A DNA stretch of 64,000 bases from Halarchaeum rubridurum (GTDB lineage Archaea > Halobacteriota > Halobacteria > Halobacteriales > Halobacteriaceae): the NCBI RefSeq assembly GCF_014647115.1, contig NZ_BMOO01000005.1:186001-250000 (forward strand). Reading direction: 5' to 3'. This document shows, piece by piece, positions 16,588 through 24,032 of this stretch. Below the pieces are notes generated by a model. That model ran no database searches. It was not told the origin of the DNA and saw nothing but the letters and a program-made list of their open reading frames with translations. A program made the translations under genes and the position numbers. The number at the start of each line of letters is the position of its first letter. Within the stretch, counting starts at the first letter, position 1.

Positions 16588-18408
16588 TCAAGCGACCCCT
16601 GTATCCTTATCCACGACTATTGCGCCGCCGGTAGCGTTCTCAAACTGTTTCGGGGTCGGCGCATCGACAACGTTGTCGACGTACCACAGTTGATTGTCGC
16701 TGTAACGGACGAAGACTATCTCTAACTCCTCGTCGCCGTCGACGTCGTACGTCGTGAGCGGTACTTTTGCGGCTTTCATATCGGTAAGCAGCTTTTGCGA
16801 ATCGATATTCGCATTGACGTACGAGACGTAGCCGGACGAGTCGACGTACGGAACGACGGCAGCGGTGCTATCGTTCGCGAAGTCGGCCGGTGCTCCGACA
16901 CCGTATCCCCCGATGCCCTGCACTTCGCCGTTCGTCTCTTGGTCGGCCGGGTTCGTCTCACGATATGAGATGGTACTACTCCCGTCGAGGTAGACGAACT
17001 CCGGTTCTCCATCGGCATCGATATCGCCGACGCCAGCGATAGCCGAAATACTGTCGGTGTCATAGTCACTGAAGAGAGTGTGTGCTACTCCCGTTCCGGG
17101 GTTAATCCGGTGAACCTTGTCGCCGCCGGCGTAAAATATCGAAGGAGCACTCCCGTTCCAGCTCCCGACGGCGAGGAGGGATGAGGAGTCCTCGGCGTTC
17201 GATACCGGTAGTCGCATTGATCCGCTCTCGTTTGCGAGGTAGATGGTGCCGCTGCCGTCCGTGTACGGAACGTCGAGATAACCATCGCCGGTGAAGTCGT
17301 ACTCCTGCGGCCCGATGACCGTGGCGGTCGTTGGCGGGAGGCGCGTTATACGGCCAGTGGCGGACACAACTGAGAGGTTCGTCGACGCAGTGCTATCAGT
17401 GAAGACTAGTCCTCCGGTCTTCGGAATGACGCCGTAGCGGATGTCGTCGGTGCCACCGCCGTCAGGTTCGTCGTCCGCGTGGTAGCTGGCCGTCACAGTC
17501 CCGAATGCCTTCGGTTCTATGTGGATGTCCGTCCGATACGTCACGTCTGGCGAGACATACGCCGCGTTCACCGTCGCCGCGTAGACGGCCGACACGGCGT
17601 ACGGTGAGCGATTCGGTGTCTCGTAATAGTTAGACGTGGACGTAACGGCCGTTCCGTCCGCCCGCTTTACTACCACGACGTACCGACCACTCGCGCGACT
17701 CCCGTTCTCGACGGTCACGCGCGTGATGTTCGCCCCGTTGAGGAAGTCCAGCGCCGGACAGTCGTCGCCGCCAACAGTCCCGTTCGCGAAGTCGATCGTC
17801 GTCGGTTCGCCCGCGCGACACGTCTTCCCGACTAGCGTGTCGTTGACGACGATCCCGTCCCCGGACGCGTTCGCGTAGATCGCGACAGGCTGTACGATGC
17901 CGCTTTCGAGCGCGACATTGAGGGCGAACGCGCGGGATACGCTGTCGGCGTCCACCGTGCTGACGTTCATCCGGAACCCACGGACGTCGAGGGCATTCGA
18001 GAATAGCGGCCAGTTCCCCTCGTGAGCTTTATTAGTAAAGCTTCGATTCTGAGCTTGATGGACACTCGTTCCGGGTGTGACGTGTACCGTTGCGTTGACG
18101 AGTGTTCCGTACGCGCCATACTGCTGGGTGAGGAGATCGGAGAGTGAGTGTGTCCCTTTGCGGACGGTAACGGGTGCTTCTGCCCCATAATCACGCACAT
18201 TCGCCGCCGACACCAGTCCGCGAACGCCGTCCTCGACGGCGTGCTCGTAGGCGATGGCGTCGCCCCCGTCCGCGGTCGGTTTCGTGGCGAGGTACTGCGT
18301 GAAGACGAGGCTGTTGAGGACGAGCGCGAGCGCGACGAGCGCCACCGCGATGCCGACGCCGGCGATGAGGATGAGCTGGCCCCGGTCGTCGCCGCGTCGG
18401 TCGTCCAT
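16588..18408 (-). CDS. Surface protein: DUF7261-like N-terminus with calcium-loop (VCBS/FG-GAP-like) repeats
   Basis: 606 residues from the ATG ending at 18408. The N-terminus is a charged DRRGDDRGQ followed by one long hydrophobic helix (LILIAGVGIAVALVALALVL), the pattern of haloarchaeal DUF7261 proteins and resembling a pilin-like signal. The rest is Ser/Thr/Asn-rich with many N-x-T/S sequons, so it is probably exported and glycosylated. Three Asp-rich calcium-loop motifs, DFTGDGYLDV (about 371), DIDADGEPEF (about 462) and DVDGDEELEI (about 555), indicate a beta-propeller-like repeat domain. The coding region is plainly lower in GC and uses codons such as ATA and GTA unlike its neighbours, suggesting transfer. 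Confidence 0.72.
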   Translation of the reverse strand: MDDRRGDDRGQLILIAGVGIAVALVALALVLNSLVFTQYLATKPTADGGDAIAYEHAVEDGVRGLVSAANVRDYGAEAPVTVRKGTHSLSDLLTQQYGAYGTLVNATVHVTPGTSVHQAQNRSFTNKAHEGNWPLFSNALDVRGFRMNVSTVDADSVSRAFALNVALESGIVQPVAIYANASGDGIVVNDTLVGKTCRAGEPTTIDFANGTVGGDDCPALDFLNGANITRVTVENGSRASGRYVVVVKRADGTAVTSTSNYYETPNRSPYAVSAVYAATVNAAYVSPDVTYRTDIHIEPKAFGTVTASYHADDEPDGGGTDDIRYGVIPKTGGLVFTDSTASTNLSVVSATGRITRLPPTTATVIGPQEYDFTGDGYLDVPYTDGSGTIYLANESGSMRLPVSNAEDSSSLLAVGSWNGSAPSIFYAGGDKVHRINPGTGVAHTLFSDYDTDSISAIAGVGDIDADGEPEFVYLDGSSTISYRETNPADQETNGEVQGIGGYGVGAPADFANDSTAAVVPYVDSSGYVSYVNANIDSQKLLTDMKAAKVPLTTYDVDGDEELEIVFVRYSDNQLWYVDNVVDAPTPKQFENATGGAIVVDKDTGVA

Positions 18409-18430
18409 TCGTGCGTCCCGTTGTCGACCC

Positions 18431-18451
18431 GGCGGGAAATAGCTTCCCGCC
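18431..18451 (-). promoter_or_regulatory. Inverted repeat framing the TATA box of the surface-protein gene
   Basis: GGCGGGAA (18431-18438) and TTCCCGCC (18444-18451) form a perfect 8-bp inverted repeat with a 5-nt centre. Read on the minus strand the centre gives GCTATTTCC, a TATA-like element about 31 nt before the ATG at 18408. A protein bound here would cover the TATA box, so it is a plausible operator. Confidence 0.5.
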
Positions 18452-18564
18452 CCGAGGGCGCCCCCACGGGGTTCCGTGACGGTCCCGCGACCGCCCCGTG
18501 CCGGGGCGCGCCGGGACGCGCGGACACCGCAAGGCTCACCGGCCGACGCCGCGAGGGGACGGGT

Positions 18565-19494
18565 ATGCACGTCGGGGTGCTCGGCGCGGGGTCGATGGGA
18601 TCGCTGTTCGCGGGCCTGCTCGCGGCGGCCGACGTCGAGACGACGCTGCTCGCGCACGGCGGCGACCACGTCGCGGCGGTCCGCGAGCGCGGCCTGCGGA
18701 TCGAGCGCGCCGACGGGGAGCGCGAGGTCGTGGACATCGACGTCGTCACCGACCCCGCGGAGGCGCCGGCGCTCGACGCCGCGCTCGTCTTCGTGAAGAG
18801 CCACGCGACCGCGGACGCGGCCGACGAGTGGCGCGATGCGCTCGCGGGCGCACACGTCGCCACGCTCCAGAACGGCCTCGGGAACGCCGAGGCGCTCGCG
18901 GCCCGCTTCGACTCCGTGCTGGCGGGGACGACGAGCCACGGTGCGTTCGTCGAGAAACCGGGGCTCGTCCGGCACGCGGGCGTCGGCGACACCCGACTCG
19001 GGCGGTGGTGCGGGCCGAGCGACGACGCGCCCGCGTGCCTCGCGGGGACGCTCTCCGCGGCGGGCGTCGACACCGAGGTCGTCGCGGCGCCGCGGACGGC
19101 GCTCTGGCACAAGGTGCTCGTGAACGTCGGCATCAACGCGGCGACGGCGCTCGCACGCGTCGAGAACGGCGCGCTCGCCGAGCGCGACTCTGGACGACGA
19201 CTTCTCAAACGCGCCGTCACGGAGGCCGCGCGCGTCGCCCGCGCGGAGGGCGTCGCCGTCGACGACCCGGTCGAGGAGACCGTGACGGTCGCCGAGCGGA
19301 CGGCATCGAACGTCTCCTCGATGCGCCAGGACCTCGAGGCGGGGCGGGAGACGGAGGTCGAGGCGCTCCACGGCGCGGTGGTCGCGCGTGCGGTCGAGCA
19401 CGACCTCCCCGCGCCGGTGAACCGGACGCTCGCGGACCTCGTGCGCCTCGCCGGGCCTCAGGATTCGGGGTCGTCCGGCCGCGGACAACCGTAG
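18565..19494 (+). CDS. panE: 2-dehydropantoate 2-reductase
   Basis: 309 residues from ATG 18565. It reduces ketopantoate to pantoate with NAD(P)H on the way to coenzyme A. The Rossmann motif GAGSMGSLFAG begins at residue 7; further family marks are VFVKSHAT with the conserved Lys, TLQNGLGN, TSHGAFVEKPGLVRHAG, the LWHKVLVNVGINAATAL stretch carrying the catalytic lysine, and SSMRQDLEAGRETEV near the end. Length is normal for the ApbA/PanE family. The last 37 nt overlap the convergent gene at 19458. Some family members act on related ketoacids, so the substrate is not certain. Confidence 0.9.
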   Translation: MHVGVLGAGSMGSLFAGLLAAADVETTLLAHGGDHVAAVRERGLRIERADGEREVVDIDVVTDPAEAPALDAALVFVKSHATADAADEWRDALAGAHVATLQNGLGNAEALAARFDSVLAGTTSHGAFVEKPGLVRHAGVGDTRLGRWCGPSDDAPACLAGTLSAAGVDTEVVAAPRTALWHKVLVNVGINAATALARVENGALAERDSGRRLLKRAVTEAARVARAEGVAVDDPVEETVTVAERTASNVSSMRQDLEAGRETEVEALHGAVVARAVEHDLPAPVNRTLADLVRLAGPQDSGSSGRGQP

Positions 19495-20048
19495 GTGTCG
19501 CGGACGGTGTCGGCGAGGACGCCGCCCTTCTCGGCGACGAGGTAGACGAGGACGAAGCCGTGGGTGGCGGGCCGGAGGACGAAGACCTCGTTCGGGGCGT
19601 CGAAGCCCGCCTCGCCGTCGCGGAAGCGCGCGATGAGTGGTTCGAGCGGCGCGGTGCCGTCGCGGAGTTCGGCGTAGACGTCGCGCTCGCCGGCCTGCTC
19701 GGCGAAGGTGTAGACCGCGCCGTTGGGCTCGCCCGACTGGTCGTAGGTCGGGCGGGCGTTGACGCCGCTGTTCTCGCGGCGGGCGTCCTCCCACGTGTCG
19801 AGGGCGGCCTCGAAGAGGTTGGCGACGCCGTCCGCGTACGCGAAGAGCGTGCGGTCCGTGATTTCGTAATCGACGACGCGCGCCGTCCCGTCGTCCCACG
19901 CGAGGTCGCCGTCGAAGCGGTAGCCGGGGCGCAGGCCCTCGGCGGACGCGACGTCGACCGCCTCGCCGTCGTCGAGGGAGACGCAGCGGAGGCGTCCGTC
20001 GGCCGCCCGCGAGCGGACGCGGTACGTCCCGGTGGTCGTGGGTGTCAC
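19458..20048 (-). CDS. Conserved haloarchaeal protein, DUF6663-like
   Basis: 196 residues from a GTG ending at 20048 (VTPTTTGTYRV). Soluble and acidic. It begins with a small beta domain (TYRVRSRAADGRLRCVSLDDGE), includes AWDDGTARVVDYEITDRT, and ends with VYLVAEKGGVLADTVRDTYGCPRP. This series is the one I associate with the haloarchaeal DUF6663 family, whose function is unknown. Its 3' end overlaps panE by 37 nt in convergent orientation, and the MFS gene lies 50 nt upstream on the same strand, so it may be co-transcribed with the transporter. Confidence 0.7.
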   Translation of the reverse strand: MTPTTTGTYRVRSRAADGRLRCVSLDDGEAVDVASAEGLRPGYRFDGDLAWDDGTARVVDYEITDRTLFAYADGVANLFEAALDTWEDARRENSGVNARPTYDQSGEPNGAVYTFAEQAGERDVYAELRDGTAPLEPLIARFRDGEAGFDAPNEVFVLRPATHGFVLVYLVAEKGGVLADTVRDTYGCPRPDDPES

Positions 20049-20098
20049 ACCCGAGCGGACGGGGGCGACGCGCAAAAGTCGCGCGGCTCGCGGGCCCG

Positions 20099-21280
20099 TC
20101 ACTCGGCCGCGAGCGCGAGGCGGCCGGCGACGAGCGCGCAGGCGACGCCGAGGGCGATGCAGACGGCGAGGAGGTCCCAGCCGGCGGCGTAGCCCGCGGT
20201 GTCGGCGAGATAACCGAAGGCGGGCGGGACGACGAGACCGCCGAAGTTGATGGTCGTCTGACCGGCGGCGGTGGCCGCGCCGGATTCGCCCTCGCCGGCG
20301 AGCGCGACGAGCGCGCCGTGGTAGAGGCCGGTGACGCCGAGGATGCCGAGGCCGAGGACGGCGAAGCCGACGGCCGCGCCCGGCATCGCCAGGAACGGGA
20401 TGGCGGCCATCGTCACCGCGCCGAGGCCGGACTGGGCGGCGAGGACGCGGATGGAGGCCGTGGCGGCCGTCCCGCGCACGCGGTCGGCGAGCGCGCCCGC
20501 GCCGATCCGGCCGACGCTCCCCGTGAGCTGGGTGACGCCGAGGACGACGCTGGCGACGGCGGCCGTCGCGGTCGTGTCGGCCTCCAGGTAGGGGACGGCG
20601 TAGCCCGTCGTGGTGAAGACGGCGGCCCCGACGAAGAAGCCGCCGGCGGCGAGCGCCATCAGGGGCCGGTTCCCCCAGAGCGCGCCGACGTCGGGGAAGG
20701 AGAGGGAGCCGGTGCCGCCGCTGCCCTCGTAGGAAAGAAGGAAGCCGACGCCGACGACGCCCGCGGCGGCCGCGGCGACGAGGAAGCCGAGCTGCCAGCC
20801 GAGAGCGTAGGCGGCGAGGCCGGCGACGACGAACGCCGCGAGCGCGGAGCCGAGCGTGACGCCGACCTGCTTGATGCCGACGGCGAGGTTGTACGACCCG
20901 CGGGGGGCGCGCTCGGCGACCGCGACGTTCGTCGACGGCATCGCGGTCGCGTACGCCGCCCCGAGGACGAAGACGGCGACGAGCAGCGTCGCGTAGCTCG
21001 TGGCGAAGGAGACGCCGAAGGCCCCGAGGGCGAGGCCGGCGAGGCCGCCGACCATCGCGGGGCGGTCGCCGTAGGCGTCGACGAGCGCGCCCGCGGGGAA
21101 GAGCATCAGCGTGTAGCCGAGCGTGAGCGTCGTGATGACCAACCCGACTTCGACGCCGGAGAGGGAGAACGCGGTCTGGAAGGCGTCGGTCGCGGGGAAC
21201 GCGGAGTAGTAGCAGAGGCTGGCGACGACCTGCCAGAGCGCGACGACGAGGACGCCGCGCCACCCGCGCTCGTCGCTCAC
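20099..21280 (-). CDS. MFS transporter
   Basis: 393 residues from GTG 21280, which overlaps the stop of the small upstream membrane gene by GTGA. The protein is almost wholly hydrophobic with about twelve helices. The loop between helices 2 and 3 carries the MFS motif GALVDAYGDRPAMV, and the equivalent loop in the second half is GALADRVRG. The family moves small solutes, usually with protons; substrate cannot be deduced. The short upstream gene looks like an operon partner. Confidence 0.88.
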   Translation of the reverse strand: MSDERGWRGVLVVALWQVVASLCYYSAFPATDAFQTAFSLSGVEVGLVITTLTLGYTLMLFPAGALVDAYGDRPAMVGGLAGLALGAFGVSFATSYATLLVAVFVLGAAYATAMPSTNVAVAERAPRGSYNLAVGIKQVGVTLGSALAAFVVAGLAAYALGWQLGFLVAAAAAGVVGVGFLLSYEGSGGTGSLSFPDVGALWGNRPLMALAAGGFFVGAAVFTTTGYAVPYLEADTTATAAVASVVLGVTQLTGSVGRIGAGALADRVRGTAATASIRVLAAQSGLGAVTMAAIPFLAMPGAAVGFAVLGLGILGVTGLYHGALVALAGEGESGAATAAGQTTINFGGLVVPPAFGYLADTAGYAAGWDLLAVCIALGVACALVAGRLALAAE

Positions 21281-21540
21281 TGCCGGGCGGAGAGGAGGAC
21301 GGCGATGCCGGCGACGAACGCGAGGACGTACGCGGGGTGGGCGCTCGCGTAGCCGACGAGGCCGGTGCCGGCGAGGGCGAGGTCGCCGGCTTCGAGCGCG
21401 GCGCGCGACCCGACGCCGTCGCCGACCGAGACCCACGCGACGAAGTGGAGGAGCCCGACGCAGCCGACGACGCCGCCGAGGAACTCGCGCGAGCGCGACC
21501 CGACCGCCTCGAAGACCCGGGAGCTGAGGGTGGAACGCAT
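21277..21540 (-). CDS. Small membrane protein of unknown function
   Basis: 87 residues with two hydrophobic segments, one in the middle (FLGGVVGCVGLLHFVAWV) and one at the end (YVLAFVAGIAVLL). Its stop overlaps the GTG start of the MFS gene (GTGA at 21277-21280), which supports the chosen start there and joint translation. I recognise no family. It could help the transporter, but that is only context. Directly upstream on the same strand lies the structured IS remnant. Confidence 0.65.
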   Translation of the reverse strand: MRSTLSSRVFEAVGSRSREFLGGVVGCVGLLHFVAWVSVGDGVGSRAALEAGDLALAGTGLVGYASAHPAYVLAFVAGIAVLLSARQ

Positions 21541-21579
21541 TACGGCGGAGTGGGTCCGGCGGGAGCAAAAGCGTGGTGA

Positions 21580-21990
21580 CATCCTCGCCCGCCGTGAACG
21601 GCGGGGCTTCCCACACAGTGAGAACCCCGGCACGGTGCCGAGAGAGGTTTCAGGGCGCGTCGTTCCGAGCCTCAGACGGCAGGGTCCCTGCCTTGGCCCG
21701 GAGTGCCCTGCAGTGCTGTCACGGGCACTCCCATCCGCAAGCGTGTCATTGCCGTCCGGTTTCTCGGGACGGCTCTCACCCAAGCGGTCATCCGGCGGGG
21801 GACCGGACGAGTATAGTTCAGCGAAACCACGTCGGCCGACGCAGGCACAGCCCGCGTTACCTGCTAATAGGTGCTTGAACACACTATGACTTTCGGTTGG
21901 GGGTTCGACCCGGCCACCGACGGCAGTTGTACATTTGATAGTCGCATTCCCTCCCGGCCTAAAGGCCGGGATTCCCTGCTTGAATTAAGA
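21580..21990 (-). mobile_element. Structured IS200/IS605 (TnpB-type) remnant without a transposase
   Basis: About 400 nt that encode no convincing protein but hold eight inverted repeats: 21588-21605 (CCCGCCG, TGAA loop, CGGCGGG), 21628-21640, 21678-21692 (GGCAGGG-T-CCCTGCC), 21700-21731 (9 bp), 21751-21773 (7 bp), 21791-21807, 21830-21841 (CGTCGGCCGACG) and 21953-21970 (CCCGGCC, TAAA loop, GGCCGGG). Read on the minus strand the first and last share the layout GGGAA-n-CCC, stem-tetraloop-stem, AGG, which I recall from the 3' ends of haloarchaeal tnpB genes where the guide-RNA scaffold is encoded. A stretch translating as PPFTAGEDVT beside the first hairpin also resembles TnpB C-terminal ends. 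No RuvC-like core is present. Confidence 0.55.
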
Positions 21991-22169
21991 TGGGACGCGA
22001 CGGGGCGCGCGCCGTCGGGCGGTTCGCGCGACGCGCGACGAGCGACGGGACGACCGGGCGCGGACTCGTCACGGGCGAGCGTGTGCGTCGCGGGTGCGCG
22101 GCGTGCGTCGCGGGACGCGAGTCGCCGGCGAGTCGAGGGTTCTTGTCCGCGCCCGTCCAAGCGCGGCGT

Positions 22170-23279
22170 ATGCGAGCGTCCAATGACCACCGGATACGTG
22201 CCGCGCGGGTCGCCCTCCGCGAGCGCGGGGCGGCGGCGCTCGCGCTCACGCCGGGCGCGAACACCGCCTACCTCGTCGACTACGCGGCCGACGCCGGCGA
22301 GCGCCACGCCTTCCTGTTCGTCCCGGCGGAAGGCGACCCCGTCCTCGTCGTCCCCGAACTCGACGGGGCGCGCGCACGGGCCGACGCGGCCGTCGCCGAC
22401 GTGCGGACGTGGGGCGACGCGGACGACCCCCTCGCCGTCGTCGACGACGCGCTCGCGGACTGCGGCGTCGCGGGCGGCGAGGTGTTGCTCGACCCCGAGA
22501 TGGCCGCCCGCTTCGTCCTCGACCTCCAGACGCTCCGGCCGGACTGCACGTTCGGCCTCGCCGACGCGGTGCTCGGGCCGCTGCGCGCCCGGAAGGACGA
22601 CGCCGAAATCGACGCCCTGCGGCGTGCGGGGCGCGCCGCCGACCGAGCGATGCGCGACGTCCGCGAGTGGGGCGACGACGTCGTCGGCGACACCGAGCGC
22701 GAGCTCGCGCGCCGGATCGAGACGCGCCTCGACGCGCACGGCGGGACCGGGACGGCGTTCCCGACCATCGTCGCGTCGGGGCCGAACGCCGCGAATCCGC
22801 ACCACGAGCCCGGCGAGCGGATTATCGAGGCGGGCGACCCGGTCACGCTCGACTTCGGGACGCTGATGGATGGGTATCCGAGCGACCAGACCCGGACGGT
22901 CGTCTTCGCGGGCGACCCGCCGGAGGGGTACGCCGCGGCGCACGAGGCGGTCGTGGCGGCCCAGCGCGCGGCCGTGGACGCCGTCGAACCCGGCGTGCCG
23001 GCGGGCGAGGTCGACGCCGCGGCGCGCGACGTCATCGCGGCCGCGGGCTACGGCGACGCGTTCCTCCACCGCACCGGCCACGGCGTCGGTCTCGACGTCC
23101 ACGAGCCACCGACCATCGTCGCCGGGAACGAGACGCCCCTGGAGGCCGGGATGGTGTTCAGCGTCGAGCCCGGCATCTACGTCGAGGACGCGTGGGGCGT
23201 CCGAATCGAGGACCTCGTCGTCGTCACCGAGTCGGGGTGCGAGCGGCTGAACGACACGCCGCGCGGGTGGCGAATCTGA
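22170..23279 (+). CDS. M24 family metallopeptidase (Xaa-Pro aminopeptidase-like)
   Basis: 369 residues from ATG 22170. An N-terminal creatinase-type domain (about 1-125) precedes the pita-bread catalytic domain. The five metal ligands can be placed: Asp in LDFGTLMDGY, Asp in PSDQTRTV, His in HRTGHGVGLDVHE, Glu in FSVEPGIYV and Glu in VRIEDLVVV. The family cleaves an N-terminal residue preceding proline, using two metal ions. It is cytoplasmic, with no signal peptide. It is on the same strand as the thioesterase gene that begins 43 nt later. Confidence 0.92.
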   Translation: MRASNDHRIRAARVALRERGAAALALTPGANTAYLVDYAADAGERHAFLFVPAEGDPVLVVPELDGARARADAAVADVRTWGDADDPLAVVDDALADCGVAGGEVLLDPEMAARFVLDLQTLRPDCTFGLADAVLGPLRARKDDAEIDALRRAGRAADRAMRDVREWGDDVVGDTERELARRIETRLDAHGGTGTAFPTIVASGPNAANPHHEPGERIIEAGDPVTLDFGTLMDGYPSDQTRTVVFAGDPPEGYAAAHEAVVAAQRAAVDAVEPGVPAGEVDAAARDVIAAAGYGDAFLHRTGHGVGLDVHEPPTIVAGNETPLEAGMVFSVEPGIYVEDAWGVRIEDLVVVTESGCERLNDTPRGWRI

Positions 23280-23322
23280 CCGGCGGCGGCCGGCTTTTGG
23301 GGGTGCATCACGCAGCGGGTGT

Positions 23323-23760
23323 ATGGCGACCGTCTCCGAGACCTACATCGAGAACCGGAACCGCGTGCAGCCGAACCACGCGAACAACTACGACGCCGTC
23401 CACGGCGGGAACGTGATGAAGTGGATGGACGAGGTGGGCGCGATGAGCGCGATGCGCCACGCCGGCGAGTCGTGTCTGACGGCGAGCATCGACCGGATGA
23501 ACTTCATCCGGCCGGTGCCCGTCGGCGACATCGTCGTCATCCGCGCGTACGTCTACGACGTCGGTTCGACGAGCCTGAAGGTCCGCCTGCAGGCGTTCGG
23601 CGAGGACCCCCGGACGGGCGAGCGCGAGCAGACGACGGAGTCCTCCTTCGTCTACGTCGCCGTCGACGAGGAGAACGAACCGACGTCCGTGCCGGCGCTC
23701 GACGTCGAGACGGACCGCGACGAGGAGCTGCGGGCGGCGGCGTTCGAGAAAGGGGAGTAG
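23323..23760 (+). CDS. Acyl-CoA thioesterase, hotdog fold
   Basis: 145 residues. The sequence follows acyl-CoA hydrolases of the YciA/BACH type: ANNYDAVHGGNVMKWMDEVGAMSAMRHAG contains the hotdog central helix with the catalytic-loop Asp and HGG (landmarks only), followed by SIDRMNFIRPVPVGDIV and the long strand SSFVYVAVD. These enzymes hydrolyse acyl-CoA thioesters; chain-length preference is not visible. A TATA-like CTTTTGG at about 23294-23300 suggests a separate leaderless transcript. The tail (about 125-145) is charged and probably disordered. Confidence 0.9.
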   Translation: MATVSETYIENRNRVQPNHANNYDAVHGGNVMKWMDEVGAMSAMRHAGESCLTASIDRMNFIRPVPVGDIVVIRAYVYDVGSTSLKVRLQAFGEDPRTGEREQTTESSFVYVAVDEENEPTSVPALDVETDRDEELRAAAFEKGE

Positions 23761-23762
23761 GC

Positions 23763-23967
23763 GACGACCGATAGGGAGTCGCCGAACGAACGAGCGGCGA
23801 ACCGGAGCCGCGAGTAACGCGGCGGCTTCGTCGCCGCGGACACGCGAACGGGGAGCGACGCGACCCGTGAGCAGGGACGACCGATAGGGAGTCGCCGAAC
23901 GAACGAGCGGCGAACCGGGAGCCGCGAGTAACGCGGCGACTTCGTCGCCGCAGACACGCGAACGGGA
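23763..23967. repeat. Tandem pair of an about 91-nt intergenic repeat
   Basis: Two copies, 23763-23853 and 23876-23967, lie 113 nt apart and differ at only a few positions (one inserted G, and A/G changes). Each starts GACGACCGATAGGGAG and contains GCGGCGAC-TTC-GTCGCCGC, a perfect 8-bp stem in the second copy (23933-23951) and a G-T pair variant in the first. The unit fills the space between the thioesterase stop and the phosphatase promoter and codes for nothing plausible. Confidence 0.85.
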
Positions 23968-24032
23968 CGTGAGCGCGCTCGCTCGTCGGCGCATCCGCGG
24001 GGGTTTTGTCGCCGCGGGCCCCTCCTCCGGGC

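Noticed and set aside
21890-21935. tRNA-like T-arm (GGGGGTTCGACCCGG)
   Set aside because: Only the T-loop resembles a tRNA. There is no matching acceptor stem, D-arm or anticodon arm around it, and the T-stem itself does not pair properly.
21588-21970. RNase P RNA or SRP RNA as identity of the structured segment
   Set aside because: I looked for the conserved RNase P regions (such as GAGGAAAGTCC and ACAGAAA) and the SRP domain motif (GTCAGG...GGAGCAGC) on both strands and did not find them.
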